Source of the DNA: Schizochytrium sp. CCTCC M209059
Taxonomy: Eukaryota > Sar > Bigyra > Thraustochytrida > Thraustochytriidae
Length of the DNA stretch: 64,000 nucleotides
Assembly: GCA_000818945.1 (NCBI GenBank)
Contig: KN805439.1
Coordinates: 86,455 to 150,454, forward strand
Direction of reading: 5' to 3'
Below, in pieces: positions 20,571 through 30,982 of the stretch. Each line of letters starts with the position of its first letter. Position 1 is the first letter of the stretch. The notes below the pieces were generated by a model that worked only from the letters and a program-made list of their open reading frames with translations, did not search any database and was not told the origin of the DNA. A program made the position numbers and the translations under genes.

Positions 20571-21563
20571 ATGGAGGGCTCCGCAAGGGCGCCCTGGACG
20601 CCCGTGCAGCTGACCATGAGCGAGCGCGTGACCGTGATGAAGGAGCGCATGCTTCGCGGTCGCGCAAGCAACGAGTCAGAGGAGTTTCTTGAAGCCTTTA
20701 ACAAGCTCGTGCGCCTGCGCGGCCAGCTGCGCACCGTGGAAAAGGGCGTGAAAATGTGGCTCGCCAGCAGCAAGTCTCTCTACAAGTCGGCGCGTTTCCT
20801 CGCGCAGGCCGTCGAGACGGAACGCGAGGCCTTTTTCCAGCTCTCCACCGATATGAATCAAGAGCTCGATAACCCGTCGACCCTGGCCGCCATCAGTAAG
20901 AAAATCGCCATGCTTGACGAACTCATCTCGCACCGCTCTACCCTTGCTGCACTGCGCCACCTGCGCAACTACCACATGCGCAGGTCCAAGGCCGTCGACG
21001 GTCGTGACATTGACGAGGAGACCAAGGAGGGACTTCGCCAAGCCGAAGAAGCCGCCAAACTTCGCTATGATGAGCACTACGCAGAACTCCTCGAGTCCAT
21101 TCGCTTTGTCGTCGGCGAGGCCGACGCGCACGGCCACTGTCGTCTCATTTCCCCCGAGCTCAGCGCGTTCAAGCTTTCTCAATTTCAATTCTTCCTCAAT
21201 GCGCAGAAAATTATCCAGGGATCAGAAAAGGAGGACGCGCAGGACCTCAATGACGAATGGAACAAATTCACCGTCGGGCTCACGGAAACCCGCGAGCGCG
21301 CAAAAAGTAACATTCAGGCCGCACGCAGCACCATCAACAGCGGTGCTACTGCGGACGCCAAGGTTGCACAGGTCAGCTCCGATTTTGTTGATGAATATCA
21401 GACTGGACTCCAGGACGATGCTCTCGAAGATGACGAGACCAATGATGACGACTACGATGAGGAAGATGACAGGTCCAGCTTCTCGCTGGACGACAGCGAT
21501 CTCGGCCTTTCTCCGGAAACACAGCTCACGGAACACCCGGAGCCTCCTCGTGTCACGCTCTAG
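20571..21563 (+). CDS. Helical, probably BAR-like coiled-coil protein with an acidic tail
   Basis: 330 residues from the ATG at 20571 (94 upstream codons of the frame are repeat-derived). Residues about 10-255 are almost entirely helical heptad-like sequence. They include RLRGQLRTVEKGVKMWLAS and a later ELSAFKLSQFQFFLNAQKI segment similar in pattern to the last helices of BAR domains, which bind and bend membranes. The C-terminal 65 residues are very acidic (repeated DDE/DD) and end in a Pro-rich stretch. No membrane helix. BAR assignment is from pattern only; another three-helix scaffold is possible. Confidence 0.65.
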   Translation: MEGSARAPWTPVQLTMSERVTVMKERMLRGRASNESEEFLEAFNKLVRLRGQLRTVEKGVKMWLASSKSLYKSARFLAQAVETEREAFFQLSTDMNQELDNPSTLAAISKKIAMLDELISHRSTLAALRHLRNYHMRRSKAVDGRDIDEETKEGLRQAEEAAKLRYDEHYAELLESIRFVVGEADAHGHCRLISPELSAFKLSQFQFFLNAQKIIQGSEKEDAQDLNDEWNKFTVGLTETRERAKSNIQAARSTINSGATADAKVAQVSSDFVDEYQTGLQDDALEDDETNDDDYDEEDDRSSFSLDDSDLGLSPETQLTEHPEPPRVTL

Positions 21564-22094
21564 ACAACGGTGTTCTTATGATTTCTCTGTCTTTCGTCCG
21601 CAGGCACATTCTTCTTTTCCTTTTTTTCTTTTCCTTTCCAACTCTTCTTTGATCTGCACGCACGGATAGCAAGCAACTTGTGCGCTATCCGGGGGGGAAT
21701 GAACCCTACCCCCCCCCCCCCAGAAAACGCTTGCGTGGTAATACAAAAGCTGTTTTACACTTATTCACACATTCTTCGTTTGTATTGCTTTGTTTTGTTT
21801 TGTTTGTTTTGTTCATGTTCTCGATCTCACCCTCTCCCTCTCCCTCTCTGTGTGTGTGATTGTCGAGGCGTTCTCTATTTCATTGGATTACAAAGGCATC
21901 TTCTTCTGACAGACAATCAATGCGAGTTGTTGGTTTCTGTCATTTCAGTCTTATGCGCGTCTTGCACACGGTAAAAGTAACGAGAGAGATGGACCGACCC
22001 CCCCCCCCTTTTCATGTTTTCAGGTCTCTGACCATGCATGCGAGCGGCGTGTCCTTTTTGAAGATATATAATCTCGGACTACCTCGAACGAAAA
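21564..22094. other. Convergent 3' spacer
   Basis: 531 bases between two converging genes. Contains C runs (about 21710-21721 and 21999-22008), TTTTG repeats (21785-21815) and a TCCCTC/TGTG tract (21833-21858). No gene was seen. Confidence 0.5.
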
Positions 22095-24371
22095 TCAGGC
22101 CCGCAAGGCCTGAACGCGCTCAAGCGCAAACTCGATATGTTCTCGAGTCACTTCGAGCGCCAAAGGATCTCCCGGGTTCGACGAAGCTCGCATTGCCGCA
22201 AGCACAGCCTCTGTGTTCACAGCACGAACCTCTGCACACGAATAACCTTCGAGCTCCTGCGCGAGCAAATCGAGATCCACACCAGGAGCCCATGGCGTAC
22301 GCATGGTCTGGAAAATAGCGCGCCGATCTTCCTCGTTCGGAAGCGGCACGTGCACAGCTGTACCAAGGCGACCTGGCCGTAAAAGTGCAGCGTCAAGAGC
22401 GTCCGCTCGACTACAGGCACCAAGCACAAGCAAACCTTGCTGCGTGTCAATGCCATCGAGTTCGTTCAAGAAAGTGCCCAAAACCCGGTTGCTAGCCGCG
22501 CTCGTCTGCTGCAAACCACCAGTGCCCAGGTCTCGGCGCGTCGCAATGCTGTCGAGCTCGTCAAAAAAGAGAATGCATGGCGCCGCGCGCCGCGCGCGTG
22601 CAAAAAGATCGCGAATGAGACGCTCGCTCTCGCCCACGTACTTGGAGACCAAGTCGGACGACTTGACACTGACAAAGTTACATGCCGCCATTTGGCCAAG
22701 TTTGTGCGCCAGGAGCGTCTTGCCGCATCCCGATGGACCATGCAGCAAGACGCCGGTCGGAGACTGAGCCCCGAGACGCCGACTTGAGTCTGGCTGAAGC
22801 CATTGCCACTGAATCAGCTGGCGCAGCCGCTCTCGGACCTCCTTGTACCCTGCCAGCTCTGGGAGCGCATTCGCCGCGCGCTGCGCTTCTTGAACATCCC
22901 CTGCAATTGCCAGCGCGCGAGGTCTTGTTGAGGCTGCACGCACAAGCATGGTTTCTACTGACTCACGCTGTGGGTCCCAGCTTCGCGCCAAGAGCACAAA
23001 GTCACCGGCCATGAATCCAGCCGTACATTCCGCAAGAGAATCGATTGTCTCCTCGGTTGAGCCATCGTGCAAGAAACCCCGCGCAAGAAAAGCCCGCTCT
23101 TCTCGTGACGGAACGTCGAGCAAGAGACGAAGTGGAAAAGCCGTCGCACTGCTTGTCGCAACCAGTCGTGGCGGAAGTCTGCTCACCCCTGAATCGGCAC
23201 ACGTGCCAACGACAAAAACGCGGCCACCTGCTGCGCCATCGCGCTGCAAGAGCATGCAAAGCCAGTCCACAACCCGTGTCCGGGCTTCTCGAGCCTCATC
23301 GTCACGCAGAGACACGATCGCGTCCAAATCATCTACCAAAATGACGTGCAAGTCTGCTGCACGAGGTCCCACTCGATGCGGAAGTGGCGATCGTCCAGCT
23401 TCAAGCAACAAGGAGGCGCAGTTCACGCCGGTAACATCAATGCTCTTCTCCTGCGTGGCATACTTTGACCTCAAGCGTAGCTGAAGTTGCTCGAGACAAA
23501 AAGATTTTCCGGACCCAAGTGGTCCGCTCAGCAAAGCTCCACACGGCGCCATGGCATGCTTGCTCACACCAAGAGCGACAAGCTCTTCCAGGTCAGAAAG
23601 TAAGGATTTCATGGTATTTCCAAAGACGAGACCATTCAGGTCAAGGTGCATCGCAGCTGCCTCTTCCTCGACTTGAATATCGGAGCTGAAACGTAAGAAA
23701 CCGGCCGTTTCTGATGTCACTCGCAAAACGACCAGCACGCCAAGCACGCGCACAAGATATACAGCACTTGGGGCGATGTATAGCCCGCAAAGACGTCTCC
23801 GCACGGCTGCAGCTACGTTGACGTGTTCGAGTCCTGTGCGAGGTGGTATCGGTCTCCCGCGTGGCCCACTCAGAGCAAAACGAACGAATCCTAGCGGTTC
23901 TGCTGTCGCCGTTGCCAGCGATGGCTTTGCCCGTTTCTGCCATCGCACATGGACTTCACCGAGGTCATTCTCCAGCCCTGTCGCAGCCGCAAGGGCCTCA
24001 TCGACCACGATTGTCCTCTCTGGCACATTTTCGTCAAGCACGAGGCTACATGCTGTGGTCGGCGGGTCTTCGTTCTCTGGCAGTGTTGTCTCGGTCGTCT
24101 TGAAGATCAACACGGCCCCCGACAGCGCTTCGAGGGCCTTGTCGAGGCCCTTGATGGCGAGGTCTTCGTCGACGAGGTCTTCCTTGTCCTCAAGGTTGTT
24201 CTCGTTGTTGTTTCTGCTTGTGTCGCAGAGCTCACGTCGCGATGCGTGGTCTTCGTCGAGCAGCCTACGGGCCGTCTCGGGATGCACCCGCGCGACGTGC
24301 AAGAGCTGCGCGGGAGCACGGCCGCCGTTCGCCCGGCGCTCGAGACGGAGCCGCGCGAAAGCGGCCTCCAT
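22095..24371 (-). CDS. Type II AAA+ ATPase, best fit PEX1-like
   Basis: 758 residues from the ATG at 24371; the 13 codons upstream are a GGWVGGWV-type repeat. There is an N-domain of about 270 residues, then two AAA modules. D1 has Walker A GPLGSGKS (about 283-290) and a Walker B of VILVDDLD, with Asp where Glu is usual. D2 has Walker A GPSGCGKT (about 545-552), Walker B ILFFDELD and the LLRPGRL arginine-finger region, so it should hydrolyse ATP. The D1 DDLD motif, the GF-AGDF segment after D1, and NFVSVKSSDLVSKYVGESE in D2 resemble the peroxin PEX1, which with PEX6 extracts the PTS1 receptor from peroxisomes. AFG2/SPATA5L1 is an alternative. Shorter than animal PEX1. Confidence 0.75.
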   Translation of the reverse strand: MEAAFARLRLERRANGGRAPAQLLHVARVHPETARRLLDEDHASRRELCDTSRNNNENNLEDKEDLVDEDLAIKGLDKALEALSGAVLIFKTTETTLPENEDPPTTACSLVLDENVPERTIVVDEALAAATGLENDLGEVHVRWQKRAKPSLATATAEPLGFVRFALSGPRGRPIPPRTGLEHVNVAAAVRRRLCGLYIAPSAVYLVRVLGVLVVLRVTSETAGFLRFSSDIQVEEEAAAMHLDLNGLVFGNTMKSLLSDLEELVALGVSKHAMAPCGALLSGPLGSGKSFCLEQLQLRLRSKYATQEKSIDVTGVNCASLLLEAGRSPLPHRVGPRAADLHVILVDDLDAIVSLRDDEAREARTRVVDWLCMLLQRDGAAGGRVFVVGTCADSGVSRLPPRLVATSSATAFPLRLLLDVPSREERAFLARGFLHDGSTEETIDSLAECTAGFMAGDFVLLARSWDPQRESVETMLVRAASTRPRALAIAGDVQEAQRAANALPELAGYKEVRERLRQLIQWQWLQPDSSRRLGAQSPTGVLLHGPSGCGKTLLAHKLGQMAACNFVSVKSSDLVSKYVGESERLIRDLFARARRAAPCILFFDELDSIATRRDLGTGGLQQTSAASNRVLGTFLNELDGIDTQQGLLVLGACSRADALDAALLRPGRLGTAVHVPLPNEEDRRAIFQTMRTPWAPGVDLDLLAQELEGYSCAEVRAVNTEAVLAAMRASSNPGDPLALEVTREHIEFALERVQALRA

Positions 24372-24600
24372 GGCGCCGCGGACCACCCACCCACCTACCC
24401 ACCCACCCACCTGCCGCCTATTGGTGCAGTTCTCGATCTACGACCACAACGTCGTGCCCGACCTCGTCGCGCGCGTGGAGCGAGCGAGCGAAGAAACGAG
24501 CGATCGAGCGAGGGCGCAGTGCGCAGAGCAGCGAAGCGGCTTTGCGCGCCAAGGCAGCCGAGAAAGAGATTGAGAGAGCTCTCTGGCTTGGGTTGGCAAG
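24372..24600. promoter_or_regulatory. Divergent promoter between the AAA ATPase and LYRM7
   Basis: Only 229 bases separate two divergent start codons. GAGC-type repeats (about 24478-24520) lie in the sense orientation of the LYRM7 leader. Confidence 0.5.
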
Positions 24601-24978
24601 ATGCAAAAGGCCGCAGTCGTGCAGGGCTACAGGCGGCTGCTGCGCGCGCGCGCCAAGCTCTTCAACGGAGACGCGCGCGCGTTGCGGGAGTCGCAGGTCG
24701 CACTGCGAGCCGCCTTCGAGGTGAATCGCCACGAGGCAGATGCGAACCGCATCAATGACATGATCAAGGACATTGGCGAGGCCGAAGATATGATGCTCCA
24801 CGGTCTCGTCCAGGCTCGCCTGAACGACCGCGGTAACTACGAAATGCAGGATGTCAAGCCCGTCGATCTTGGCAGCGGAGAATTTCAGCCCATCGACCCC
24901 GCAGAGCTCGAGGAGCAGCAGCGTGGAGACAGGTCTGGCATTATTAGCTCGAGCAAGGACAAGCCCAGCTCAAACTGA
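24601..24978 (+). CDS. LYRM7: Complex III assembly LYR protein (LYRM7/MZM1-like)
   Basis: 125 residues. The LYR-type start GYRRLLRARAKLF is followed by NGDARALRESQ and an EVNRHEAD segment, matching the LYRM7/MZM1 pattern (KNDARALE and FKNNK in the human protein). Family members sit in the mitochondrial matrix and chaperone the Rieske iron-sulfur protein before it joins respiratory complex III. Length fits (about 104-125). The single exon begins at the first ATG after the divergent promoter. Confidence 0.85.
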   Translation: MQKAAVVQGYRRLLRARAKLFNGDARALRESQVALRAAFEVNRHEADANRINDMIKDIGEAEDMMLHGLVQARLNDRGNYEMQDVKPVDLGSGEFQPIDPAELEEQQRGDRSGIISSSKDKPSSN

Positions 24979-25445
24979 TTTGCTCGATTGATCGACCGCC
25001 ACTCGGCAAAGTGCAAGCGCTGCTTGTCTGGCCAGACCCAATGCACAGTCGCGATGCATCTCCTTTTTCAAAAGTCGATGTGCTGTGCTTGTTAAACGCG
25101 CTCGTGAACCACCTCACCAAGTATTTACAGGATGAGGCCAACCAAGCGGAGAGTTTTCGTTTGACCACACCACGCCAGGATGCTGAGTGATGAAAGTAGT
25201 ACACAATGAACACATTTGATGACGGGACACAAGTAAAAAGGAAGAAGAAGAAGAAAAAGAAAAAGAAAAAGAGGATAAAATGGGGGCATACATACCACCA
25301 CTTGTTAGTAAAGAGGTCTGTTTTTTTTATTATTCTTGAATCTAGACGTTGACTTTTGTCCGCTGGATCCTTACATAAAAGGAACTCGTCTAGACCCGGG
25401 AGCAATCAGTTCGAAGGGTGAAAAAAAAATCAGGCTTATCTCACG
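24979..25445. other. Convergent 3' spacer
   Basis: 467 bases between LYRM7 and the PAN3 stop. It contains an A-rich GAAGAA/AAAAGA tract (25240-25275) and T and A runs. No gene recognised. Confidence 0.5.
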
Positions 25446-27329
25446 TCAGTACATTTGATGATGCGCGTAGGGATTTGCGGCGGCGTGACCCGCAGCGGCA
25501 GCAGCGGCATACGGATTGCCGCTGCCCGCACCAGCCTGGTGAGCGTAGGTCATGTGGCCAGGATGCATCATGGGGCCGCGTCGGCCAGGCATGCCGCCCA
25601 CGGCTGCAGCCTGCGCTGCCGCAAAGCCCTGTGCCGGCTTGGGTGGCCCACCCGCCATCTTGAGCTGAAAATACTGCGAGGAGCGGTGCGCCTCGTGCAA
25701 CTCCACAAAGGCCTCGTCGATGCACTTGCGGACGTCTGCATAAGTGACCATGAGAATGGAGCGGCCGTCCCGGCTGTTGAGCAAGATCTTTTCCATGGAA
25801 CCAACGTCTAGCTTTTGCAGACAAGTGACAATGTGACCGATATCCAGCCACGGCTTGCCGTCGTCTGTGGTTTGGTGAAAGACGTAGTCGCGGAAGAGCT
25901 TGATAATGTAGCGGTCGCCCGTCTCGGCCCATGACGCAGATTCAGACTTACCGTACTCGGGCCGCTCCGTGACGAGGTTGATCTTGAACAAGAGTCGATT
26001 CAGCCGGCTCGTTTCGAGCTGCTTGCACAGCTGTTCCTCCAAGGCGTCCGAGTGGCTATACATTTCGTCTAGCTCCGAAAGCAGCCCGCGCGAGCACAAA
26101 CCCAACATGTCGTACACCGTGCAGGACTTGTGAAGCGGGAGCGCCACCATGGTGGTGAACTCCTTCGAGTACCGCGACGAGACAAAGTCGACGGCATCCT
26201 GCCAGTTGTCCTTGACTTGCGTCGACATGCAGGCCAGCATAAGCATAAGCTTGGAGACGGCTTGAACATCCTCTAGTACGTGTTTGTCCTCGGTGTCGGA
26301 AAAAGGGCCCTCTACAATATGCATGAGTCCCGAGCACGCCACCCGGACCCGGTTCCGCCCGGTGAGAAGCACTGTATGCGGGGAAATGCCGCCCCGGAAT
26401 GAAACCTTTTGCTCGTGCGTTGCGCGCAGCGCAGACAATAGCTGCACTGCCAAAGACCACAAAATGTTTTCTGGCAGCGCGTTCGACATGCTTCGTGCGT
26501 TGACATAGTCGTGCAGGGTTTGCGCGCCTGGCCAGTAGTCATGTACCAAGAAGACCGCGCGCTGGTGCACAAACGCCTGGCGCAGAGGAACCACATTGGC
26601 GTGCCGTACACGCTTCCAGAGACCCACCGCCAGCTCGCAGCACTGCTCTAATGCCTGCACATTGCGCATGTTGTCGATGCGCCGCAGCGCATACACGTGT
26701 CCGTCGCGACGGTTAACTACCTTGAAGACGCTTGTTGGATATCCGCACGATCCCGCGGCACCGCGCGTCTTGCCCGGATCGTCGAGCGGGTTCACCAGGT
26801 TGAACCACTTGGGAACCTCCTTGTTGCGTGCGTCCGAGAGGGGCAGTCGTTTCATCGTCAGCTTGAGGCTGTGTGCAAAATACGAACGCAGATCGGGACT
26901 CATTTGCGTTGTGCCAAACGTCCTTCGCGGCGGCAGCGGTTCGCACGCCTTGCACTGAAGCCTCTCTGATTCAATCATGTACTGGCTTTGCTGCATCTCC
27001 ATCTCGTGCTCTTGCTGTTCGCGTTGTTGTTGCTGCTGCTGCTGTTGCTGCTGTTGCTGCCCCTGGTGTTGCGGATGAAAGTAGGCCTGCTGGTGCTGCT
27101 GCTGGTGCTGCTGGTGCTGCTGATGTTGCTGTTGTTGATGATGATGGTGCACTTGGTTCATGCCATCTTGGTCATCCGTGGACGGCAGCGACGAGGTCGC
27201 CGACAGGGACGTCGACCCGGAGAGCGGCACGAACGAAGGCGAGTCGCTCTTTGGCACAAAGGGCGCCGAGGTCGACCTGGGCACGAAGGACGCCGCCGAA
27301 GATTTGAGCGCTCCGGGCATTTCGTCCAT
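25446..27329 (-). CDS. PAN3: PAN3, pseudokinase subunit of the PAN2-PAN3 deadenylase
   Basis: 627 residues from the ATG at 27329. This start places a PAM2 motif right at the N-terminus (L8...A12..F15.P17), the site that binds poly(A)-binding protein. Two further FVP repeats follow, then a His/Gln-rich region. The pseudokinase begins near KLTMKRLPLSDARNKEVP. It retains an FKVVNRRDGHVYALRRI N-lobe, but the catalytic loop reads SFRGGISPHTVLL and the DFG region reads ACSGLMHIV, so it cannot act as a normal kinase. A coiled coil and the C-terminal knob (GRDGRSILMVTYADVRKCI) follow, as in other PAN3 proteins. Acts in cytoplasmic mRNA deadenylation. An Ala/Gly/His-rich tail closes the protein. Confidence 0.95.
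   Translation of the reverse strand: MDEMPGALKSSAASFVPRSTSAPFVPKSDSPSFVPLSGSTSLSATSSLPSTDDQDGMNQVHHHHQQQQHQQHQQHQQQHQQAYFHPQHQGQQQQQQQQQQQQREQQEHEMEMQQSQYMIESERLQCKACEPLPPRRTFGTTQMSPDLRSYFAHSLKLTMKRLPLSDARNKEVPKWFNLVNPLDDPGKTRGAAGSCGYPTSVFKVVNRRDGHVYALRRIDNMRNVQALEQCCELAVGLWKRVRHANVVPLRQAFVHQRAVFLVHDYWPGAQTLHDYVNARSMSNALPENILWSLAVQLLSALRATHEQKVSFRGGISPHTVLLTGRNRVRVACSGLMHIVEGPFSDTEDKHVLEDVQAVSKLMLMLACMSTQVKDNWQDAVDFVSSRYSKEFTTMVALPLHKSCTVYDMLGLCSRGLLSELDEMYSHSDALEEQLCKQLETSRLNRLLFKINLVTERPEYGKSESASWAETGDRYIIKLFRDYVFHQTTDDGKPWLDIGHIVTCLQKLDVGSMEKILLNSRDGRSILMVTYADVRKCIDEAFVELHEAHRSSQYFQLKMAGGPPKPAQGFAAAQAAAVGGMPGRRGPMMHPGHMTYAHQAGAGSGNPYAAAAAAGHAAANPYAHHQMY
27015..27155 (-). repeat. CAG/CAC trinucleotide tract in PAN3
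   Basis: On the coding strand, CAG/CAA/CAC codons encode runs of Gln and His, including twelve Gln in a row. Likely length-variable; it sits in the disordered linker before the pseudokinase. Confidence 0.85.
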
Positions 27330-28871
27330 CTTGTCCTTGCCCGCTGCGATCTCGCGCGGGAGGCTTCGGTCGTCTCCTGGCCCCTTCTCCTGCTCCCCGC
27401 CCCCGCGCGGGCTCGCGTCTGCCAGCCCCGCCCGCGGCCGAGCGGTGAGCGCAGCGCAGCTGTAGCGGCGCCGCGGCAAATGAAATGCACGGAGCCCAGG
27501 GCGCCTCTCCCTGCGCGCTGCGCGAGCCGCCGGGGCGCGGGCGCGGGCGCAGGCAGGCAGGCAGGAAGGCAGGTGGGAAAGAACGCGAGCGAGCGAGCGC
27601 GCGCGCAGGCAGGTCGCAGCCACCCGCCGGGCGACCGCGTGCGCGCGGCGTCCGGTCGCTCCAGATCGGTCTGCTTGCTGCGGCCGCTTTTTCCATGCCC
27701 TCCTTTTTCCCGCAGAGAGAGACGAGCAAAAGGTGGGCCTAGGTAGGGGCTACGACCCCGCTAGGCGGTGCCGGCGGCGAAGGCGCTGATGATCAGCGAG
27801 AGAGGAAGGGCACGGATGATGGAGAAGCGAGGCGAGGATGTGGAGGGATTTGAGATGATGAGGTGAAGCGGAAGAATGAAGATTGGTCTTGTCGGCAGAG
27901 TAATCTTCAAGCTTACCGCCGAAGAGAGCCTCGAGCCTCGGAAGATGAAAGAATGAAGCGAGGCTTGCGATCTAGAAGAAGTGTAGGCCTTGAAGAAAGC
28001 TCTTGTAGTTCGAGGCCGGATGAATAGAAGGGGAAAGGGTGATGTCTTTATTAGCCCTGCATCTCATACTCTTTTCGAGAAAAGGCTGTAGAACGATGTT
28101 TGTCGAAATTTTCTAGTCAGATCGTCATTTTATCAATTGAGGTAAGAAAAATCATGGACAAAGATGAGTTCCAAACAAATGATCTCCCCCAAGCAAAATT
28201 GCTTATGATCTGTTTACTATTGTGACAATGCATGAAGGATCGCATTTCTTGCTAGGCTCTACCGCGAACGAAAAATTATAGGGGTCACGCAATCGCAAGT
28301 GCGTGTTTATCTCTACTTTCATCATGTCATGTGAGGCCCCCATGCGTAAGAGGATCGCCATAGCCAGATGGCCCCATAGAACCACTACCACCGCTGGAGG
28401 CAGTGCGCATGACATTCGCCAAACGGGTTTGCCAAATCAGAAAAGTGACCCATCCACGTCATTTAGTACGACTCGCCGGACGCGCCAGCTCGCGCAAGCC
28501 TTGTTGCAGATCGCAAAGCCCGAAAGAGAAACAATTCACGAGACTGCGCGGCGCCGAGGCCTCGCCGCAGAGACGCTCGGTGAGAGCGCGCGCGAGCGTG
28601 GCCCGGTCCGCAGCGCCTGAGGTGAGTGCAGTGGTGGCGACTTCCACTTCGGCCGTTCGTTCTCGCCCAACACAAGGAAACTTACTTGCAAGGGAAGGAA
28701 GACACAGATCAATTCCGCATTCCGCATCCCTTCCAACGCTCGAACTAAAAGCGCAAGTCAAGCCCGGGACCTTCGCGACAGCGCGCGCAGAGCGGCACGC
28801 GCGAGCGAGCGCAATAAGTGGCAGCCTTCAACGCTGGCAAAGAGTTCCCTCCCCAGGCGAGAGAAGGTAAG
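27330..28871. other. Divergent intergenic region, 1.5 kb
   Basis: Between PAN3 (-) and the isoprenyl synthase (+). The first 400 bases are GC-rich PAN3 leader. A CCTAGGTAGGGGCTAC element lies at about 27737-27752. The rest is AT-richer with weak GATGA/GAAGA repetition (27780-27970). No coding frame resembles a known protein. Confidence 0.45.
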
Positions 28872-30293
28872 ATGCGTGGGGCAGCGACAAGAATCGCGAG
28901 ACTTGGGACGCAGCGGGTCCAGGGGGCGACGCGTCCCATCTTCGTGCGGCGCGCGAGCAGCTCGACCGTGGACGGCCGCGACAAGGACGACGAACGAGGA
29001 TCGACCGTGCAGCGCGTGGCGGCCTCGGATTCGACCGGCGACGATCGGCTGCGCAGGTGGGAAAAGAGACTCGAGCCCGCGCTCCAACTCGTCACGGCCC
29101 AGGTGGACGAAGCGCTACGCGAAATCAAAGAGCTGCGCACGAATGTGCCTACCTGGGTGAAGGCCATGGAAGCCGTGGAGAAGATTGCAATCTCAAAGCG
29201 CAAACATCTCTTTCGCCCTCAACTTGTGCTCCTCGGATTCGCCGCTGGCAGCGGCCAAGAAACCTGGGACTTTGCGCGCGATCTTCCAAAAGATCTGACG
29301 ACATTTGCCGCTGGAGTTGAGCTCCAACACCTCTTTATGTTCGTGCATGATGATATGATGGACAATGCTCGTACGCGACGCGGCCACGATACGGTGCACG
29401 TGGCGGTGGCCAAGAGCGGTCGCGACAGCAATGAGCAGACATCGCGATCCTCGTCTTCGGCTTCATCATTGCGGCCGAGCCCTCTGGATCCGAGCTCCGT
29501 ACAATACCTCACGACGCTTGTAGGCGACGTGTTGCAGGCCAAATCCGCCGCGCTGCTCGCCTCTGGTGAGCGATCCATGTCATGCAAGGGCGGAACGGCG
29601 CTCCCGAGCGCCACCGAGATCGTCTTTGCAGGTGCCTTGCGAGCGGGTGCCGCTCAGTTTGACGATATCCTTGGCTGGGCCGGAATTGAGCGCACGCTAT
29701 CGCTTGCTTCGCCGGACGCAAGCAGTGATAATGCCGCCTTTGATGCCGAAGTCTCGCTGATGCTGCGTCAGGTCATGGACAAGGCCTCGTCTCACAGCTT
29801 TGCCGCGCCTCTTGTTGGTGGTCTTCGGCTTGGAGCACAGGTTCATCCGGTCACGTCTCTCGATGATCTCGAAGAGTGCTGTCTTCACTGGGCCGAGCAT
29901 GCCGGTGCGGCCTTTCAGGCACTTGATGATGCGATGGATCTTGTACTCGATCCGCAAGATTCTGGCAAGGACCGTCTTCAGGATTTCCAAGAAGGTAGGC
30001 TCTCGGTTCCTCTCTTTGTTCTTCGGCAAAAAGCCACGCCTGATGAATGGGACAGCGTGTTACAGATCTTTGCAGCCAAGGCTCTCATGACGCCCTCGGA
30101 GCGGCACATGCTGCTCAAGCTCGCAGGCAAATACCGTCTTGCTGAGGCTACACTCGATGTTGTCGACAAGGAGATCTATTTTGCAAAGACCTTTCATCCT
30201 TCCAGCGCCCCTTTGCTTGCTGAAGGCCTCGACGTCTTTCTCCACGGCCTCGCCAGGCTCTCTGCGTCTCTTCGCGAGAGACTCCAGCAATAA
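28872..30293 (+). CDS. trans-Isoprenyl diphosphate synthase, probably mitochondrial
   Basis: 473 residues from the ATG at 28872. An upstream in-frame ATG at 28818 is possible, but starting at 28872 gives a good mitochondrial presequence (MRGAATRIARLGTQRVQ, ending in RRASSS). The family condenses isopentenyl diphosphate with an allylic diphosphate. The first Asp-rich motif HDDMMD is at about 159-164, followed by ARTRRG. The second, DDAMD, is at about 351-355, followed by GKDRLQDFQEGR. Upstream KRKHLFRP matches the substrate-binding GKRxRP box. An insertion of about 40 Ser-rich residues follows the first motif. The style recalls bacterial IdsA-type enzymes. Product chain length (for example a quinone tail) cannot be fixed from sequence. 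Confidence 0.88.
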   Translation: MRGAATRIARLGTQRVQGATRPIFVRRASSSTVDGRDKDDERGSTVQRVAASDSTGDDRLRRWEKRLEPALQLVTAQVDEALREIKELRTNVPTWVKAMEAVEKIAISKRKHLFRPQLVLLGFAAGSGQETWDFARDLPKDLTTFAAGVELQHLFMFVHDDMMDNARTRRGHDTVHVAVAKSGRDSNEQTSRSSSSASSLRPSPLDPSSVQYLTTLVGDVLQAKSAALLASGERSMSCKGGTALPSATEIVFAGALRAGAAQFDDILGWAGIERTLSLASPDASSDNAAFDAEVSLMLRQVMDKASSHSFAAPLVGGLRLGAQVHPVTSLDDLEECCLHWAEHAGAAFQALDDAMDLVLDPQDSGKDRLQDFQEGRLSVPLFVLRQKATPDEWDSVLQIFAAKALMTPSERHMLLKLAGKYRLAEATLDVVDKEIYFAKTFHPSSAPLLAEGLDVFLHGLARLSASLRERLQQ

Positions 30294-30982
30294 GAGAGAT
30301 AGGCCTTCACTTCTTACTGCTCTTCTTGCTATGTATACCAACAGACAGACTCATCACTCATCAGGCTTGGGCTTCGACCCGCCATCATTATCTATTTTCT
30401 TCGTAACGCCTCGACAGGTGGTCACCTACTTAGTTGGTCGGTTGGCCGACTAGCTTCAACGACACGCTTTTTCAAAAGCGAACTAAAAAGTATCCGTTGG
30501 AGAAAGAAAGAAAGAAAGAAAAAAGAAAAAAGAAAAAAGAAAAACTTCGAACTACTCGAATTTGGGCGGGCCCATCAGCAACGAAACCTGCAAGAATGGA
30601 AGAAACGTGAAGTCGTGTGCCAACGCGAAACGGTGACTTAAACTTGCTCACACACAACATTATAGTCGTTTCGCTCAGTCGCCTTGTCCACCCCGTGCCA
30701 GCGGAGGAGACCTGAGCGAGCACATCCGTGTGAGCTCTCTTGCCTCAATAGCAAATACGATTTTCCTTTTCTCGTACGCACCTGTGCGGGCGTCCGCGGA
30801 CGCGCTGCATCAAGGACGCTCGGGCAGGCAAGCAATCACACGCTCAAAGACTCAAGTGATTGAGTGAGTGCGCGAGCGAAGGAACGAACGAGCGAGGGAT
30901 CTCGAGCGTGAAGACGCCAAAACCCTGACGAAATATCATTCTTGCCAAGACGTCTCTCTAGAAAAGACGAGAGAACGGCATT
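30294..30982. other. Intergenic region
   Basis: 689 bases. Contains a (GAAA)n to (AAAAAAG)n purine tract (30504-30545) and GAGC/GAAC repeats (about 30870-30895) in the leader of the next gene. No gene was seen. Confidence 0.5.

Noticed and set aside
28866..28875. AAGGTAAGATG as a splice donor in the isoprenyl synthase gene
   Set aside because: It matches the donor consensus, but the frame reads through into an intact presequence and enzyme, so no intron is needed.
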